NCBI RefSeq assembly: GCF_900108485.1
Contig: NZ_FNXF01000016.1
Coordinates: 43,946-107,945 of the forward strand
Origin: Rheinheimera pacifica
GTDB taxonomy: Bacteria; Pseudomonadota; Gammaproteobacteria; Enterobacterales; Alteromonadaceae
Reading direction: 5' to 3'
Length of the DNA stretch: 64,000 bases
Positions within the stretch are counted from its first letter, which is position 1, and each line of letters opens with the position of its first letter. The position numbers and the translations under genes are program-made. Of this stretch, positions 25,785 to 34,678 are shown piece by piece. A model generated the notes under the pieces. The model was not told where the DNA came from. It worked only from the letters and a program-made list of their open reading frames with translations, and did not search any database.

Positions 25785-26225
25785 CTAAACAGCTACGTCG
25801 ATGCCTTTACTATCCTGGATAGGTATATACTCTAATCCATGTAGCTTTTTAACTTGGTCTAAGCGGCCTGTCAAAAAATCAACGCTTTTATGGTCTCCAA
25901 TACTCTTGCTAAATTCTATAGATTTCTCTATTTGACCTATGTAATCAACTTTTTTATTAGATAAATCAGACTGTTTACCATCTAAATGATACTGGCCATC
26001 AGGAAGTATCATTGGCACAGGAATATCAGCAATACCCGATCTCACTAATTCACTATATTCATCCGGAGATATATTACGCATATCAATATGCACTTTCTCT
26101 GGTTCGGTTACCGTGTTATCTGAAGAAATTCCAGATGACTTAAAATTAGAAATAGCATTCGTGTTGTACTGCGAATACTGACTTTTTTCTACGGCAATAT
26201 TTTGCCGAATTCCTGAAATATCCAT
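25785..26225 (-). CDS. Hypothetical protein
   Basis: This 146-residue soluble protein is acidic and rich in Ser, Ile and Asp, with no signal peptide or membrane helix. It contains ISPDEYSELVRSGIADIPVP and a closing segment with a possible short helix pair. An AGGAGG-like site (reverse of cctcct at 26233-26238) precedes the ATG at 26225, supporting real translation. Base composition is more AT-rich than the flanking genes, which suggests recent acquisition. No function can be proposed. Confidence 0.6.
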   Translation of the reverse strand: MDISGIRQNIAVEKSQYSQYNTNAISNFKSSGISSDNTVTEPEKVHIDMRNISPDEYSELVRSGIADIPVPMILPDGQYHLDGKQSDLSNKKVDYIGQIEKSIEFSKSIGDHKSVDFLTGRLDQVKKLHGLEYIPIQDSKGIDVAV

Positions 26226-26330
26226 AGCAACCCTCCTCAGTTAAACAAAATCACCAATTCAGTTGCAAAATAAATACCAATTTTAAAATCCAAATAAATT
26301 GAAACATCAGGTTGTTAAGGTTATTGCATA

Positions 26331-27362
26331 TTACCTGGCCAGTAATTCATTGCGCACAATCTCTGCCCCTGCCGCTAAGGCATTCAGCTTGCCGGTGGCA
26401 ACGTCACGGGATAACGGCGCCATACCACAGTTAGTGCAGGGGTAAAGCTTGTCGGCATCGACATACTGCAGTGCTTTTCTCAGCGTAGCCGCCACTTCTT
26501 CTGGCGTTTCTATGGTGTCAGTTGCCACATCAATGGCGCCTACCATCACTTTTTTACCGCGGATAAGCTCCAGTAGCTCAAGCGGCACATGCGAGTTGTG
26601 GCACTCCAAGGATATAATATCGATATTGGATTGCTGCAGTTTGGGGAATACTGCTTCGTATTGCCGCCACTCAGAGCCCAAGGTTTTTTTCCAATCGGTA
26701 TTGGCTTTAATGCCGTAGCCATAGCAAATATGTACGGCCGTTTCGCATTTAAGCCCTTCGATGGCGCGCTCTAAACACTTAATGCCCCACTCATTAACCT
26801 CATCAAAAAACACATTAAAGGCCGGCTCATCAAACTGAATAATATCCACACCGGCAGCTTCTAAGTCTTTTGCTTCCTGGTTCAGTATTTTGGCAAATTC
26901 CCACGCCAGTTGCTCGCGGCTTTTATAATGGTCATCGTACAGCGTGTCGATCATTGTCATCGGGCCCGGCAAGGCCCATTTTATCGGCTGGCTGGTTTGC
27001 GTTCGTAAAAACTTAGCATCTTCAACAAACACCGGCTTTGGCCGCGACACCGGGCCCACCACGGTTGGCACACTGGCATCATAGCGGTTACGGATTCTGA
27101 CCGTTTTGCGCTGGTTAAAATCCACGCCGTTTAAGTGCTCTATAAAGGTGGTGACAAAGTGTTGCCGCGTTTGCTCGCCATCACTGACAATATCAATGCC
27201 GGCCAGTTGCTGCTGTTGCAATGACAGCCGCAGCGCATCCTGTTTGCCATCAGCCAGTTCGTCACCCTGCAGTTTCCAAGGTGACCACAGTGTCTCAGGC
27301 TGTGCCAGCCAGGATGGTTTAGGTAAACTGCCGGCAGTAGAGGTAGGTAATAATGTTTTCAT
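26331..27362 (-). CDS. mesD: MesD-type folate-independent methionine synthase (core MetE-like)
   Basis: This 343-residue protein corresponds only to the catalytic C-terminal barrel of MetE. The zinc ligands are present: H211 and C213 (HICYGYG), E253 (ISLECHNS) and C312 (CTNCGMAPL). Short MetE-like proteins encoded beside a DUF1852 gene belong to the MesD family, which makes methionine from homocysteine without a folate methyl donor and needs MesX and oxygen (Price and co-workers' work on folate-independent methionine synthases, recalled). It follows mesX by 15 bases. A MetJ operator lies upstream of the pair. The true methyl donor is unknown to me. Confidence 0.88.
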   Translation of the reverse strand: MKTLLPTSTAGSLPKPSWLAQPETLWSPWKLQGDELADGKQDALRLSLQQQQLAGIDIVSDGEQTRQHFVTTFIEHLNGVDFNQRKTVRIRNRYDASVPTVVGPVSRPKPVFVEDAKFLRTQTSQPIKWALPGPMTMIDTLYDDHYKSREQLAWEFAKILNQEAKDLEAAGVDIIQFDEPAFNVFFDEVNEWGIKCLERAIEGLKCETAVHICYGYGIKANTDWKKTLGSEWRQYEAVFPKLQQSNIDIISLECHNSHVPLELLELIRGKKVMVGAIDVATDTIETPEEVAATLRKALQYVDADKLYPCTNCGMAPLSRDVATGKLNALAAGAEIVRNELLAR

Positions 27363-27377
27363 CGTAAGTAATTTTCC

Positions 27378-28352
27378 TTAAGCGTAGTTAGCCGACCATT
27401 GTTCCAGCGTTGCACGGTGCGGTTTAATAAAATGCTCTTCAGCAAACCTGCCCTGAGCTATAGCTAACTTGCTGCGCTCTTCGCGGTCATACACAATTTG
27501 CGTAATGGAATGATCCTGATTTTTTAAATCCGGTTTATAGCTTTTGCCTGCAACCGCATTGGCGTTATAAATCTCCGGCCGGTAAATCTTCTGGAAGGTT
27601 TCCATCGTGCTGATGGTACTAATCAGCTCCAGGTTGGTGTAGTCGTTAAGCAAGTCACCAACAAAATGAAAGGCCAAGGGCGCCACACTGTTTGCCGGCA
27701 TAAAATAACGCACCTGCAAGCCCATCTTGTTAAAATACTGCTCGGTTAACGACGACTCGTTTGGCAGGTATTCCACCCCCAATACCGGGTGCTGGTTTTC
27801 CGTGCGCTGATAGGTTTTGTTATCCGACACACTCAGGCATATAACCGGCGGCTTTTTAAAGTGTTGCTTGTAAGCATCTGAGTTAACAAAATATTTGAAC
27901 AGCTTGCCATGCAGCTCGCCAAAATTCTCCGGGATGCTAAATTGCGCTTGCTGCTTATTATGCTCCAGCAGCAATACGCTAAAATCATAATCCCGCACAT
28001 AAGAGGAAAAGTTATTACCCACTATGCCTTCGATGCGCTCGTTGGTTTTATGATCAACAATATTGGTTTTTAATACTTCAATCGACGGAAAGCCGGCGCC
28101 ATTGCCGTCGATATCTACATCAACCGAAATAATATCCAGCTCGACAGAGTAACGATCGCCTTTGGGGTTATCCCATTGCGCCAACGCATTAAAACGGTTG
28201 TTAATCATCGTTAAAGCATTCCGCAAATTCTGCTGGCGGCACTCACCTCTTGCCAGGTTAGCGAAGTTGGTGGTGATACGGGTACTGTCTGCCGGCTGAT
28301 AATGCTCATCAAACCGGATACGCTTAATGGTAAAACTGAAATCTTTGTTCAT
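27378..28352 (-). CDS. mesX: MesX (DUF1852), partner of the MesD methionine synthase
   Basis: This 324-residue protein of the DUF1852 family starts FSFTIKRIRFDEHY and contains SVELDIISVDVDIDGNGAGF. It is the first gene of the two-gene mesX-mesD operon, with an AGGGGA site before the ATG. DUF1852 proteins are required for MesD activity in the organisms where this has been tested; the chemistry they perform is unresolved. Tandem met boxes 32-55 bases upstream of the start indicate repression when S-adenosylmethionine is plentiful. Confidence 0.88.
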   Translation of the reverse strand: MNKDFSFTIKRIRFDEHYQPADSTRITTNFANLARGECRQQNLRNALTMINNRFNALAQWDNPKGDRYSVELDIISVDVDIDGNGAGFPSIEVLKTNIVDHKTNERIEGIVGNNFSSYVRDYDFSVLLLEHNKQQAQFSIPENFGELHGKLFKYFVNSDAYKQHFKKPPVICLSVSDNKTYQRTENQHPVLGVEYLPNESSLTEQYFNKMGLQVRYFMPANSVAPLAFHFVGDLLNDYTNLELISTISTMETFQKIYRPEIYNANAVAGKSYKPDLKNQDHSITQIVYDREERSKLAIAQGRFAEEHFIKPHRATLEQWSANYA

Positions 28353-28383
28353 GCTCTGCTATCCCCTGTGCTAACCGCCGATA

Positions 28384-28407
28384 AAACATCTAGACGTCTA
28401 GACTTAA
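28384..28407 (-). promoter_or_regulatory. MetJ operator (three tandem met boxes)
   Basis: The central 8-mer AGACGTCT (28392-28399) is a perfect consensus met box. It is flanked directly by AAACATCT (28384-28391, 6/8) and AGACTTAA (28400-28407, 5/8). Tandem 8-base boxes are the cooperative binding site of the MetJ-SAM repressor. The operator sits just upstream of mesX. Confidence 0.85.
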
Positions 28408-28616
28408 AGCCATGTGTAATTTATACACCCGGCGCTGCATGAATAAAAATGATATTATTTCATTAACCCATGAGTAAAAATCATAGTTAAGCCGTAACGA
28501 ACGCTTAGCAGGAGGATGACGGGATATCAGATGCTGCGGTCAGCAGCATAAAAACTTTGCAGTAGCAACGCCCCCTGAGTAAAAGGGGCACCTGGTATGT
28601 AAATGCGTTGGCTAAC

Positions 28617-29012
28617 TTATGCCATCGAGTGCAGGCCGATTAAATTGCCCTCAGAGTCGCGCACCACGGCGCAAAAACCATGTGCGCCTATAGACATTTT
28701 CTCCTGCTGTATACTGCCGCCATTGGCTTTAGCACGTTCAGCCTGCACTGCACAATCCTCGCAGCCAAAATACACCAGGGTGCCACCGCCGCCTGGAGTA
28801 AAACCGTCCATTTTTACCAGGCTACCGCCGGCACCGTAGTAACTCATGCCGTTCTCTTTATCCATCGGAAAGAACCACATCTCCATCTCAACCTCCGGCG
28901 TGGGTGACGGCATGTGTTCCAGCTTGATATCAAACAGCGCCTGATAAAACGCTTTGGCGCGCTGCATATTTTCTACGTAAATTTCAAAATGCACTACCGG
29001 GTTAAATTTCAT
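28617..29012 (-). CDS. VOC family (glyoxalase/bleomycin resistance-like) protein
   Basis: This 131-residue protein has the paired beta-alpha-beta-beta-beta modules of the vicinal-oxygen-chelate fold. The first module begins PVVHFEIYVENMQRAKAFY, and the second carries GGTLVYFGCEDC and ends with DSEGNLIGLHSMA. Likely metal-site residues are the first His, the Glu of the central strands and the last His. Start is the ATG at 29012 behind AGGAG; the longer frame lacks a site. Related stand-alone VOC proteins are often annotated as PhnB/glyoxalase-like without known substrate. Confidence 0.85.
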   Translation of the reverse strand: MKFNPVVHFEIYVENMQRAKAFYQALFDIKLEHMPSPTPEVEMEMWFFPMDKENGMSYYGAGGSLVKMDGFTPGGGGTLVYFGCEDCAVQAERAKANGGSIQQEKMSIGAHGFCAVVRDSEGNLIGLHSMA

Positions 29013-29352
29013 CGTGTTGCTCCTATAAATTGGCAATATCCCGCCACAGCCAGCTGATGCTGCAGTAAAGGTAGCAGTGATTAACTCACGTTAGTTAGTC
29101 GGATGGGGAAACAGGAAATCGACAAGCATTTGGCAGAATTTTAGAAATACCGCTTAGGTTATTGTTTTATAATAATTAAAATGTTCTGTTCTGGTTATCT
29201 CAGCGTCAGCAGCACGAAGATGCGTCATGAAGACGAGGCTGAAAGCGAAAAGTAGCAAAGCAGGTGAGTTTTGTTCTAGCGCGAATAATGAGAGATGGTG
29301 GAGTTGTCAAAACATCTATCTGATAAGATCAACTGCTACGTCAATCGCCTCT
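29013..29352. other. Gap without recognisable gene; left edge of accessory block
   Basis: About 340 bases separate the VOC gene from the STAND-like gene. It is AT-rich in its second half. I see no ORF with a ribosome site, no tRNA and no convincing terminator. The change from typical chromosomal to AT-rich sequence occurs around 29120-29170 and may mark the left boundary of the inserted defence block. Confidence 0.4.
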
Positions 29353-31608
29353 TTATCTTATTCGCTCAAAGAGATCATCTATCTCATCGAAATGTCTATA
29401 TTCGGCACTTGAACGCCCAGTATCAAGATCAGGCTCATGTGACCCAAAGTACTCATCATGCCTAGTATAAAGAGCATAACCATCGACTATTCTTTCAATT
29501 AAATCACTATCACTTTCGAAGCCGAAGTCACTAAGCTTATCTGTCACAAGACAACGTAAGTTTTTTTCCGCATCTGAATATTCCCCAGGATACACTTGAT
29601 CAAACACGTTATCATCAGGGAACTCGTCATAAGCTGCGTCGATAAGATAGTCAGCGACTGCATCGCCGAATTTCGGCATTAAAATAGCTTTTTCTAACGA
29701 ATCCAGTTTAGATATTATCAATGTCAGCGATGCAATTTCAGAGTAACTAGGGTGCTTTTCACATGCCCTCAAGAAAAAATCAACCACATCGGCAGAACTA
29801 AGCATATCACATGAAAACACCCATTCAATTAGCTCTGCAGCTGCTTCGAAAACTGATGGACAATCTACAGACAATATATATTTTGTTGCTTCGCTTATAT
29901 GAGGGTGGCTAGGATGTAAACTTGGGTCTACCTTTCGACGTTGTTTGCAAAGCATCGCAACATACTCCGAATCACACCCAGAGTAATTACTATTGATAGC
30001 CTCAGCTAGTAGTTCCATCAACATGGAATTTACAGCCTTCGCATCTAATAATTTCTCCTCTGTTAAATACTCCAGTGTTCTTAGAGAGTTTGCCGTGCGT
30101 AAACTGGAGAATGCGGACTTTAGTGAGGGAATGTCTTTTGCGTATCGGTGCAATACATAGTCACCAATTGATGGATTAAACAAGTTAATAATTGCTTTCT
30201 GGTTCATGTTTTTCATAACTACTCGAGACAAAAGAGAGCCAGACAGATGCTTCATGGTAGTTAAGAAATCTCGACGTCCGTTCATTGTCAAATTTTCAGG
30301 GAAAGAGACAAATCTTTTATAGGCATCAGCCAAGGAATTTTGATCTATTGAACGTCTATTCAACGTTACCAGTAAGACTAATGCCCGACCAAAGTCATCA
30401 TGTTGCGCTTCGAATGGATGCTCCCATACACGAACGGGATTATCCATCATTTCAGAAATATAACTCCAGTAATCATCCGGCTGATTATTAGAGACCCACT
30501 CAACGTTTGTTATATATTTTATTAGACGTGGATTAAAGTTTTTGTGAGCAATGATTTTCCTGTAGCGTTTATCTTGATATAGTTTATCTACATACTCATC
30601 TGGCAAATCTGAATGCCACATATGGTTATATAGCATTTGCGCTTTGTCAATATCTGCAAGCGAACCCAAAGTAATCTCAAACTCGTTTCTTTCTATATTG
30701 TAATGTTGGAATGCATTGCTCAATAGCTTTCCTTGATTAAGTATTGTTGAACGAGATGTCAAAAGGAAGCGCTTTGTTTTATCTCTCACTATACGCTTGA
30801 TAAACTGAACTATATGAGTTCCTTCATGACCAGAAAGAGCTTCAAGATAGTTACTACCTAAAAAATCATCAAAAAGAAATACTTGAAGTTTATTGGATTC
30901 AAAAACAGCTTCGGCTTCACGAATTCCTTCTGCGAGGGAAAAGAATTGAAAACCCTTTGAAATATAATGAAGCGCTAAATGTTTAGCCAGAGTTGTCTTA
31001 CCAATACCTGCATGTCCTGTGATTATGGCACAGCCTAGAGATTCTAATTTCTCAAGTGCTTCTTGGTGATTAATAGTGGGGACATAAAGGCGAGCGTTTT
31101 CAACAATTTCTTCAATTTCAAACTGACTACGATCCATTATGGGTTTATTAATTATACACTTTAGGACTGTTGTACTAGATATCCAGAGCTTGTAATGCCT
31201 CTGTTCGACTTCGGAATGGCGAGCAAGCAGGTCATTCAAATCTTCCCTTCCAAAAATATCGCTGTCTGTCAGAATAAATGGGTGAAGAGCAGCAGAAATT
31301 TTTGTCTTGTCGGATCTCGAAAGAGAATGAGAAATCATCAGTACGTATCTATCGGGGTTAAGTTTAGCTACTTTTGGAAACTCAACTGTTTCAAGATGCG
31401 AAATAAGATTTTTTAAAGGACTTGAAGCCCAGTGTTTGCATTGCAAAATTGTTTCATTACCAGTTGCTGAAAAAAACCTACCATCAACCCCGGCGTCTTT
31501 TCCGGGCTTAAAGCGTTCGTATCGAACTGACTCTTCGTATCCGAGCAAATCTGCACACATCACTTCGAATTCTTTGTCATTTAGTTGACTAAAGTCATAG
31601 TCGTTCAT
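29353..31608 (-). CDS. Restriction endonuclease-like domain fused to STAND-type NTPase (candidate defence protein)
   Basis: This is a 751-residue protein. The N-terminal 110 residues form an Mrr-like PD-(D/E)xK nuclease: an acidic helix (NDKEFEVMCADLLGY), D42 in GVDG and Q56/K58 in LQCKHW. A P-loop NTPase follows, with Walker A GHAGIGKTT (198-206) and Walker B FLFDD (244-248), in the style of the nSTAND3 group, and then a long helical C-terminal region that may be the sensor. Start is ATG at 31608; a GTG lies four codons earlier. STAND NTPases with nuclease effectors act as abortive-infection sensors. This one is shorter than typical Avs proteins. It is transcribed after an OLD-family gene. 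Confidence 0.75.
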   Translation of the reverse strand: MNDYDFSQLNDKEFEVMCADLLGYEESVRYERFKPGKDAGVDGRFFSATGNETILQCKHWASSPLKNLISHLETVEFPKVAKLNPDRYVLMISHSLSRSDKTKISAALHPFILTDSDIFGREDLNDLLARHSEVEQRHYKLWISSTTVLKCIINKPIMDRSQFEIEEIVENARLYVPTINHQEALEKLESLGCAIITGHAGIGKTTLAKHLALHYISKGFQFFSLAEGIREAEAVFESNKLQVFLFDDFLGSNYLEALSGHEGTHIVQFIKRIVRDKTKRFLLTSRSTILNQGKLLSNAFQHYNIERNEFEITLGSLADIDKAQMLYNHMWHSDLPDEYVDKLYQDKRYRKIIAHKNFNPRLIKYITNVEWVSNNQPDDYWSYISEMMDNPVRVWEHPFEAQHDDFGRALVLLVTLNRRSIDQNSLADAYKRFVSFPENLTMNGRRDFLTTMKHLSGSLLSRVVMKNMNQKAIINLFNPSIGDYVLHRYAKDIPSLKSAFSSLRTANSLRTLEYLTEEKLLDAKAVNSMLMELLAEAINSNYSGCDSEYVAMLCKQRRKVDPSLHPSHPHISEATKYILSVDCPSVFEAAAELIEWVFSCDMLSSADVVDFFLRACEKHPSYSEIASLTLIISKLDSLEKAILMPKFGDAVADYLIDAAYDEFPDDNVFDQVYPGEYSDAEKNLRCLVTDKLSDFGFESDSDLIERIVDGYALYTRHDEYFGSHEPDLDTGRSSAEYRHFDEIDDLFERIR

Positions 31609-31652
31609 TTTTATGTGCACTTCCCGATTTATTAGCGTGATGCAGTATTAAG

Positions 31653-31666
31653 GAGTCAAATGACTC
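31653..31666. promoter_or_regulatory. Short palindrome upstream of STAND gene
   Basis: GAGTCA-AA-TGACTC is a perfect 6+6 inverted repeat 45 bases upstream of the STAND gene start. It sits in the 140-base gap between the two candidate defence genes and could be an operator. The role is inferred. Confidence 0.3.
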
Positions 31667-31749
31667 TAATGCGGCGGGTCGACTTTATCCCCAAAGTAAC
31701 CCAATCCATCTTATAACTGAGAGTACTTCAGGAACTGCTCCCGAGGTGC

Positions 31750-33702
31750 TTACTCATTAATTTTGAAACGAACATTTTCAGCCATCCCATTGGCAGTAGC
31801 CCAGCCTAAAACCATCGCTAGAAGATTTTTCATGTATTCATCAGTATCAGTTTCACTCCCAAACATACAATGCTCTTCGGAATTCAGAAGAGAATCCATA
31901 AGTGTCTGAACGCTGCGAGCTAACCCTTCGTCCAGCTTAATCTGCAGATAAGCATTCAGCGGTTTATCCTTCTGTGCCTCGTCTTGGCCCAGAAAGCGTT
32001 CAAAATCTGGCACACTGACGTGATGACGAATGGCTAGCCCAGCACTTCTAGCTTGGCAGAGAGCTCGATGTATTTTTCTGTTTTCAGTCCACATTCCATT
32101 GTTACTTCCATCAGAGCGGTAAGGTGAATCCGAATCATGAATAAGACTGAAATGAATTCTAAAGTGAGTTAGAACTTTGATTAAAGGAACCAGAATTGCT
32201 TTCCCCCGAGCACGTATGATAGTAATCTGGTCCATCAATGCATTATTACGCTCAATGATCGAGGCCATAAAAGCAGCATGCTCTGTATCTCCCTCAACTA
32301 AGATTGGATAGGAACCGAAGAATACTTCTGAGAAACTTGGATCTATATGCTGCAAAGCCTGTAACCGTTGTTTTTCATCACCTATGAATGTAATGTGATC
32401 TGAACGGTAGGTTTTCGGTGTTATCTCAGAATATGCACCTACATTGCTGCGCTCAAGCCTTACAATTGTCGTATGATCCTCAAATGGATTGATGAAGCAT
32501 GGCGAGTGAGTTGTCATTATGACCTGCCAATCAGGGTTTTTAGCAAGCTGATACAGGTGGCGTTGAGCTGCACGAGCAGCCATCGGGTGAAGTGCATTTT
32601 CTGGTTCATCAATCAGCAGTAAATATCCAGGAAACGCAGGATCATCAGGGCTATCAGGTATAGGCGCACCGCCATCATGAGATTCTAAACGCGCTTTCGC
32701 TTTTAACAATTCATCATTGAGTACATCCAACTCTGCCCCTTTGGGTGGCTTGCTTATTTTCTTCTCAATCTCAGCTAAATCCTTAGCTAGCCTTTTACGA
32801 AATTCTTCCCGCACTTCTTTGTCACGATTTAACTCATTATGGACCTGAAGCATTGACCAGAATAATGCACGACGAGCACCTGTGCCTTGCTGGCTAAGGC
32901 TAGTATTTGCATGGCCATCCCTAATTTTAAGGCTGGAGCCACTTTTAATAAGATCCCCAACTTTGGGCACCAGAGGAGCGGCACCAACACTCAAAGTAAC
33001 ATCAAGCCCTGGAAAAACCCCTTTAAAGCCTTCGGCAACCCTTCCTGCGATGCCGTTAAAATGCTCCTGATGTTGTTCGCTAAGTAAATTTATACTACCT
33101 GTAACACTATGAATAGCTATAGCCAATGGAGAGCTAGGGTCAAGCCTCGCCTTTTCAAGCTCTTTCTGTAATGGGGAGAGTGCGAAATTCAGAAGAACAT
33201 CTTCAGTTTTTCCTGCATCATCTAACGAACCTATGCGCAACGGTCTTGGAAGACGCGAGCTGAACACTGGATCAGCTCCACCGGCTTTACCATCTTCCGC
33301 CCATCCCCCCTCACCATTGTCACCGGCTGTAGGATCCCAAGTAGTTCTTACCTTTTCGAAATTAGGGGCACTCCACTGCCAGCGGCTTTTAACGATAAGA
33401 AAGCCATCTTTCGCTTGTTTCCATTTTGCATCTACATTACCAATACCATCGGGTATGTGTACTTCAAGCAATATTTCAGAGGGTTGACCATCAGTTGCAC
33501 TTTGGTGACGATCATTGCTAACATTGAAAGCCATAACACCTTTCGCAAGCTCATATGCTCGTAGAACAGTTGACTTCCCTGCGTTGTTTTTGCCTACTAG
33601 GCAAACGATGTTATCGAGTGCAATATCGATCCCGTCATTCCCTATACATCCGATATTCCGTATGGTCATACGAAGAAGTTTGGAGCGGTTTTCTGCTGGC
33701 AT
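31750..33702 (-). CDS. OLD-family ATP-dependent endonuclease (ABC ATPase plus TOPRIM)
   Basis: This is a 650-residue protein. The N-terminal ATPase domain has Walker A GKNNAGKST (37-45) and the D-loop/Walker B segment LLIDEPENALHPMA. The C-terminal TOPRIM nuclease has its Glu in ILVEGDTEHAAF and the acidic pair in IHDSDSPYRSDG. OLD proteins are DNA nucleases; phage P2 Old kills recBC hosts and blocks lambda, and GajA of Gabija is a relative. No UvrD-like GajB gene is adjacent, so this is not Gabija as annotated; it looks like a stand-alone class 1 OLD. It precedes the STAND gene on the same strand. AT-rich composition supports transfer. Confidence 0.85.
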   Translation of the reverse strand: MPAENRSKLLRMTIRNIGCIGNDGIDIALDNIVCLVGKNNAGKSTVLRAYELAKGVMAFNVSNDRHQSATDGQPSEILLEVHIPDGIGNVDAKWKQAKDGFLIVKSRWQWSAPNFEKVRTTWDPTAGDNGEGGWAEDGKAGGADPVFSSRLPRPLRIGSLDDAGKTEDVLLNFALSPLQKELEKARLDPSSPLAIAIHSVTGSINLLSEQHQEHFNGIAGRVAEGFKGVFPGLDVTLSVGAAPLVPKVGDLIKSGSSLKIRDGHANTSLSQQGTGARRALFWSMLQVHNELNRDKEVREEFRKRLAKDLAEIEKKISKPPKGAELDVLNDELLKAKARLESHDGGAPIPDSPDDPAFPGYLLLIDEPENALHPMAARAAQRHLYQLAKNPDWQVIMTTHSPCFINPFEDHTTIVRLERSNVGAYSEITPKTYRSDHITFIGDEKQRLQALQHIDPSFSEVFFGSYPILVEGDTEHAAFMASIIERNNALMDQITIIRARGKAILVPLIKVLTHFRIHFSLIHDSDSPYRSDGSNNGMWTENRKIHRALCQARSAGLAIRHHVSVPDFERFLGQDEAQKDKPLNAYLQIKLDEGLARSVQTLMDSLLNSEEHCMFGSETDTDEYMKNLLAMVLGWATANGMAENVRFKINE

Positions 33703-34227
33703 AAATCCCTCACGGTGTCTTACTTAATTTTTAAAATCCATTTATTGATAGCGATAAAAACACGGCACAAGGATACTGCTAAATATGGAGAATTTGATGT
33801 CGCTTTTTAACCTATAAAACTGCGTACCTGGGTCAAAGTAAAATTACCTAATAGCTCCGATACATGCCACAACATCAAAAAGACAAAGCGCCGATTGTGT
33901 CTAACTTAATGAATTATTATCAGGCTGTCACTAGATTAGTTAAAATTCACATTCTTGCAAATATTCAGAAGGTTACTGTGCCACATACGCCAACTCACAG
34001 CTCGCTATTTTGATAAGAGCAAAACAAAAAAGTATTGCGGCAACGGTGTATAGGTGTCGTGGGCAGGGAAAATTTTACTCTGGCTAGTTTTGAAAGAATA
34101 CATATTACTTTTGGTCGGGCTCGCTTCGCCTTTAGCTGCAGCCCAATTACATAGCAACTCGTGCAAAGCACTTAACCAGAAAAATTTATATCACTGAAGA
34201 ATCTATTAGGGATTTTTGTAAGCTATT
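33703..34227. other. Long intergenic stretch with REP-like fragments
   Basis: No ORF with a ribosome site is evident here. Two fragments resemble the palindrome at 3316-3357: GGGTCAAAGTAAAATTACC at 33830-33848 and AAAATTTTACTCTGGC at 34069-34084, the latter in inverse orientation. They may be decayed REP/RAYT-associated sequences or remains of a former mobile element next to the defence genes. Confidence 0.4.
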
Positions 34228-34311
34228 GGTGCTCAGGGCCAGATTCGAACAGTCGCGGAGTTGCCCTAGAGATTTTACGTCCACTGCGTCTACCGATGTC
34301 GTTACTCAAGC
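34228..34311 (-). pseudogene. Degenerate tRNA-Leu (UAA-like) remnant
   Basis: The minus strand shows a tRNA-Leu outline of normal length (84 bases): a D-arm segment CGGTAGACGCAGTGGA, loop TAAAA, a T-loop GTTCGAATC and a terminal ACCA. The stems are broken: position 33 is G instead of U, the anticodon stem has a mismatch, the T stem has two mismatches, and the acceptor has a mismatch plus G-U pairs. It is probably nonfunctional. tRNA-Leu fragments often mark old integration sites, and this one lies at the right side of the defence block. Confidence 0.65.
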
Positions 34312-34337
34312 AATCTGCCAAAATTACATCTGCACTA

Positions 34338-34631
34338 TTAAGGCTTTTTGCTTAACAACACAAACCCAGCAAAGTACACGGCCAGTGCTATAAGCGGCAG
34401 GGTAAAGATCCAGTAGCCGCTGCTGTCTGCTTCATTTTGGTAGTTAATAATACCTAAAATTATACCCACTATGCCCGAGCCGGGTAACCATAGCCAGGCG
34501 CTGAGCATATAGGCGTGCAGTAAGCGGCTGCGGTGCTGTATACCCATCGACGAATAAAAGCCAATGGCAAACACGATATAAGCGGCAAAAAAGGTAGCGA
34601 TACAGGCGAAGATGGTCCAGCCTAATGTCAT
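34338..34631 (-). CDS. Small inner-membrane protein of unknown function
   Basis: This 97-residue protein has three hydrophobic segments (about 5-27, 42-62 and 72-92) separated by short polar loops, one with the Asn/Glu-rich YQNEADSSGYW. Its composition matches the core chromosome rather than the defence block, so the block boundary should lie to its left. A hairpin (34651-34678) separates it from the RND operon. No family was recognised. Confidence 0.65.
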   Translation of the reverse strand: MTLGWTIFACIATFFAAYIVFAIGFYSSMGIQHRSRLLHAYMLSAWLWLPGSGIVGIILGIINYQNEADSSGYWIFTLPLIALAVYFAGFVLLSKKP

Positions 34632-34650
34632 ATCCTGTCCTTGGTAGGTT

Positions 34651-34678
34651 AGGCCTTTAATAGTGCTATTAAAGGCCT
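34651..34678 (-). terminator. Hairpin terminating the second RND operon
   Basis: AGGCCTTTAATA and TATTAAAGGCCT form a perfect 12-base-pair stem around GTGC, downstream of the RND adaptor stop. The T tract is weak, so it could also be a transcript-stabilising hairpin. Confidence 0.55.

Noticed and set aside
28571..28590. GCCCC/GGGGC hairpin after the VOC gene as a terminator
   Set aside because: Stem is short and lacks a T tract in the required direction.
28408..28600. Possible SAM or cobalamin riboswitch upstream of mesX
   Set aside because: No recognisable riboswitch core; the MetJ boxes explain regulation.
29353..33702. Considered a Gabija system because of the OLD-family gene
   Set aside because: The partner is a nuclease-STAND protein, with no UvrD-like helicase motifs.
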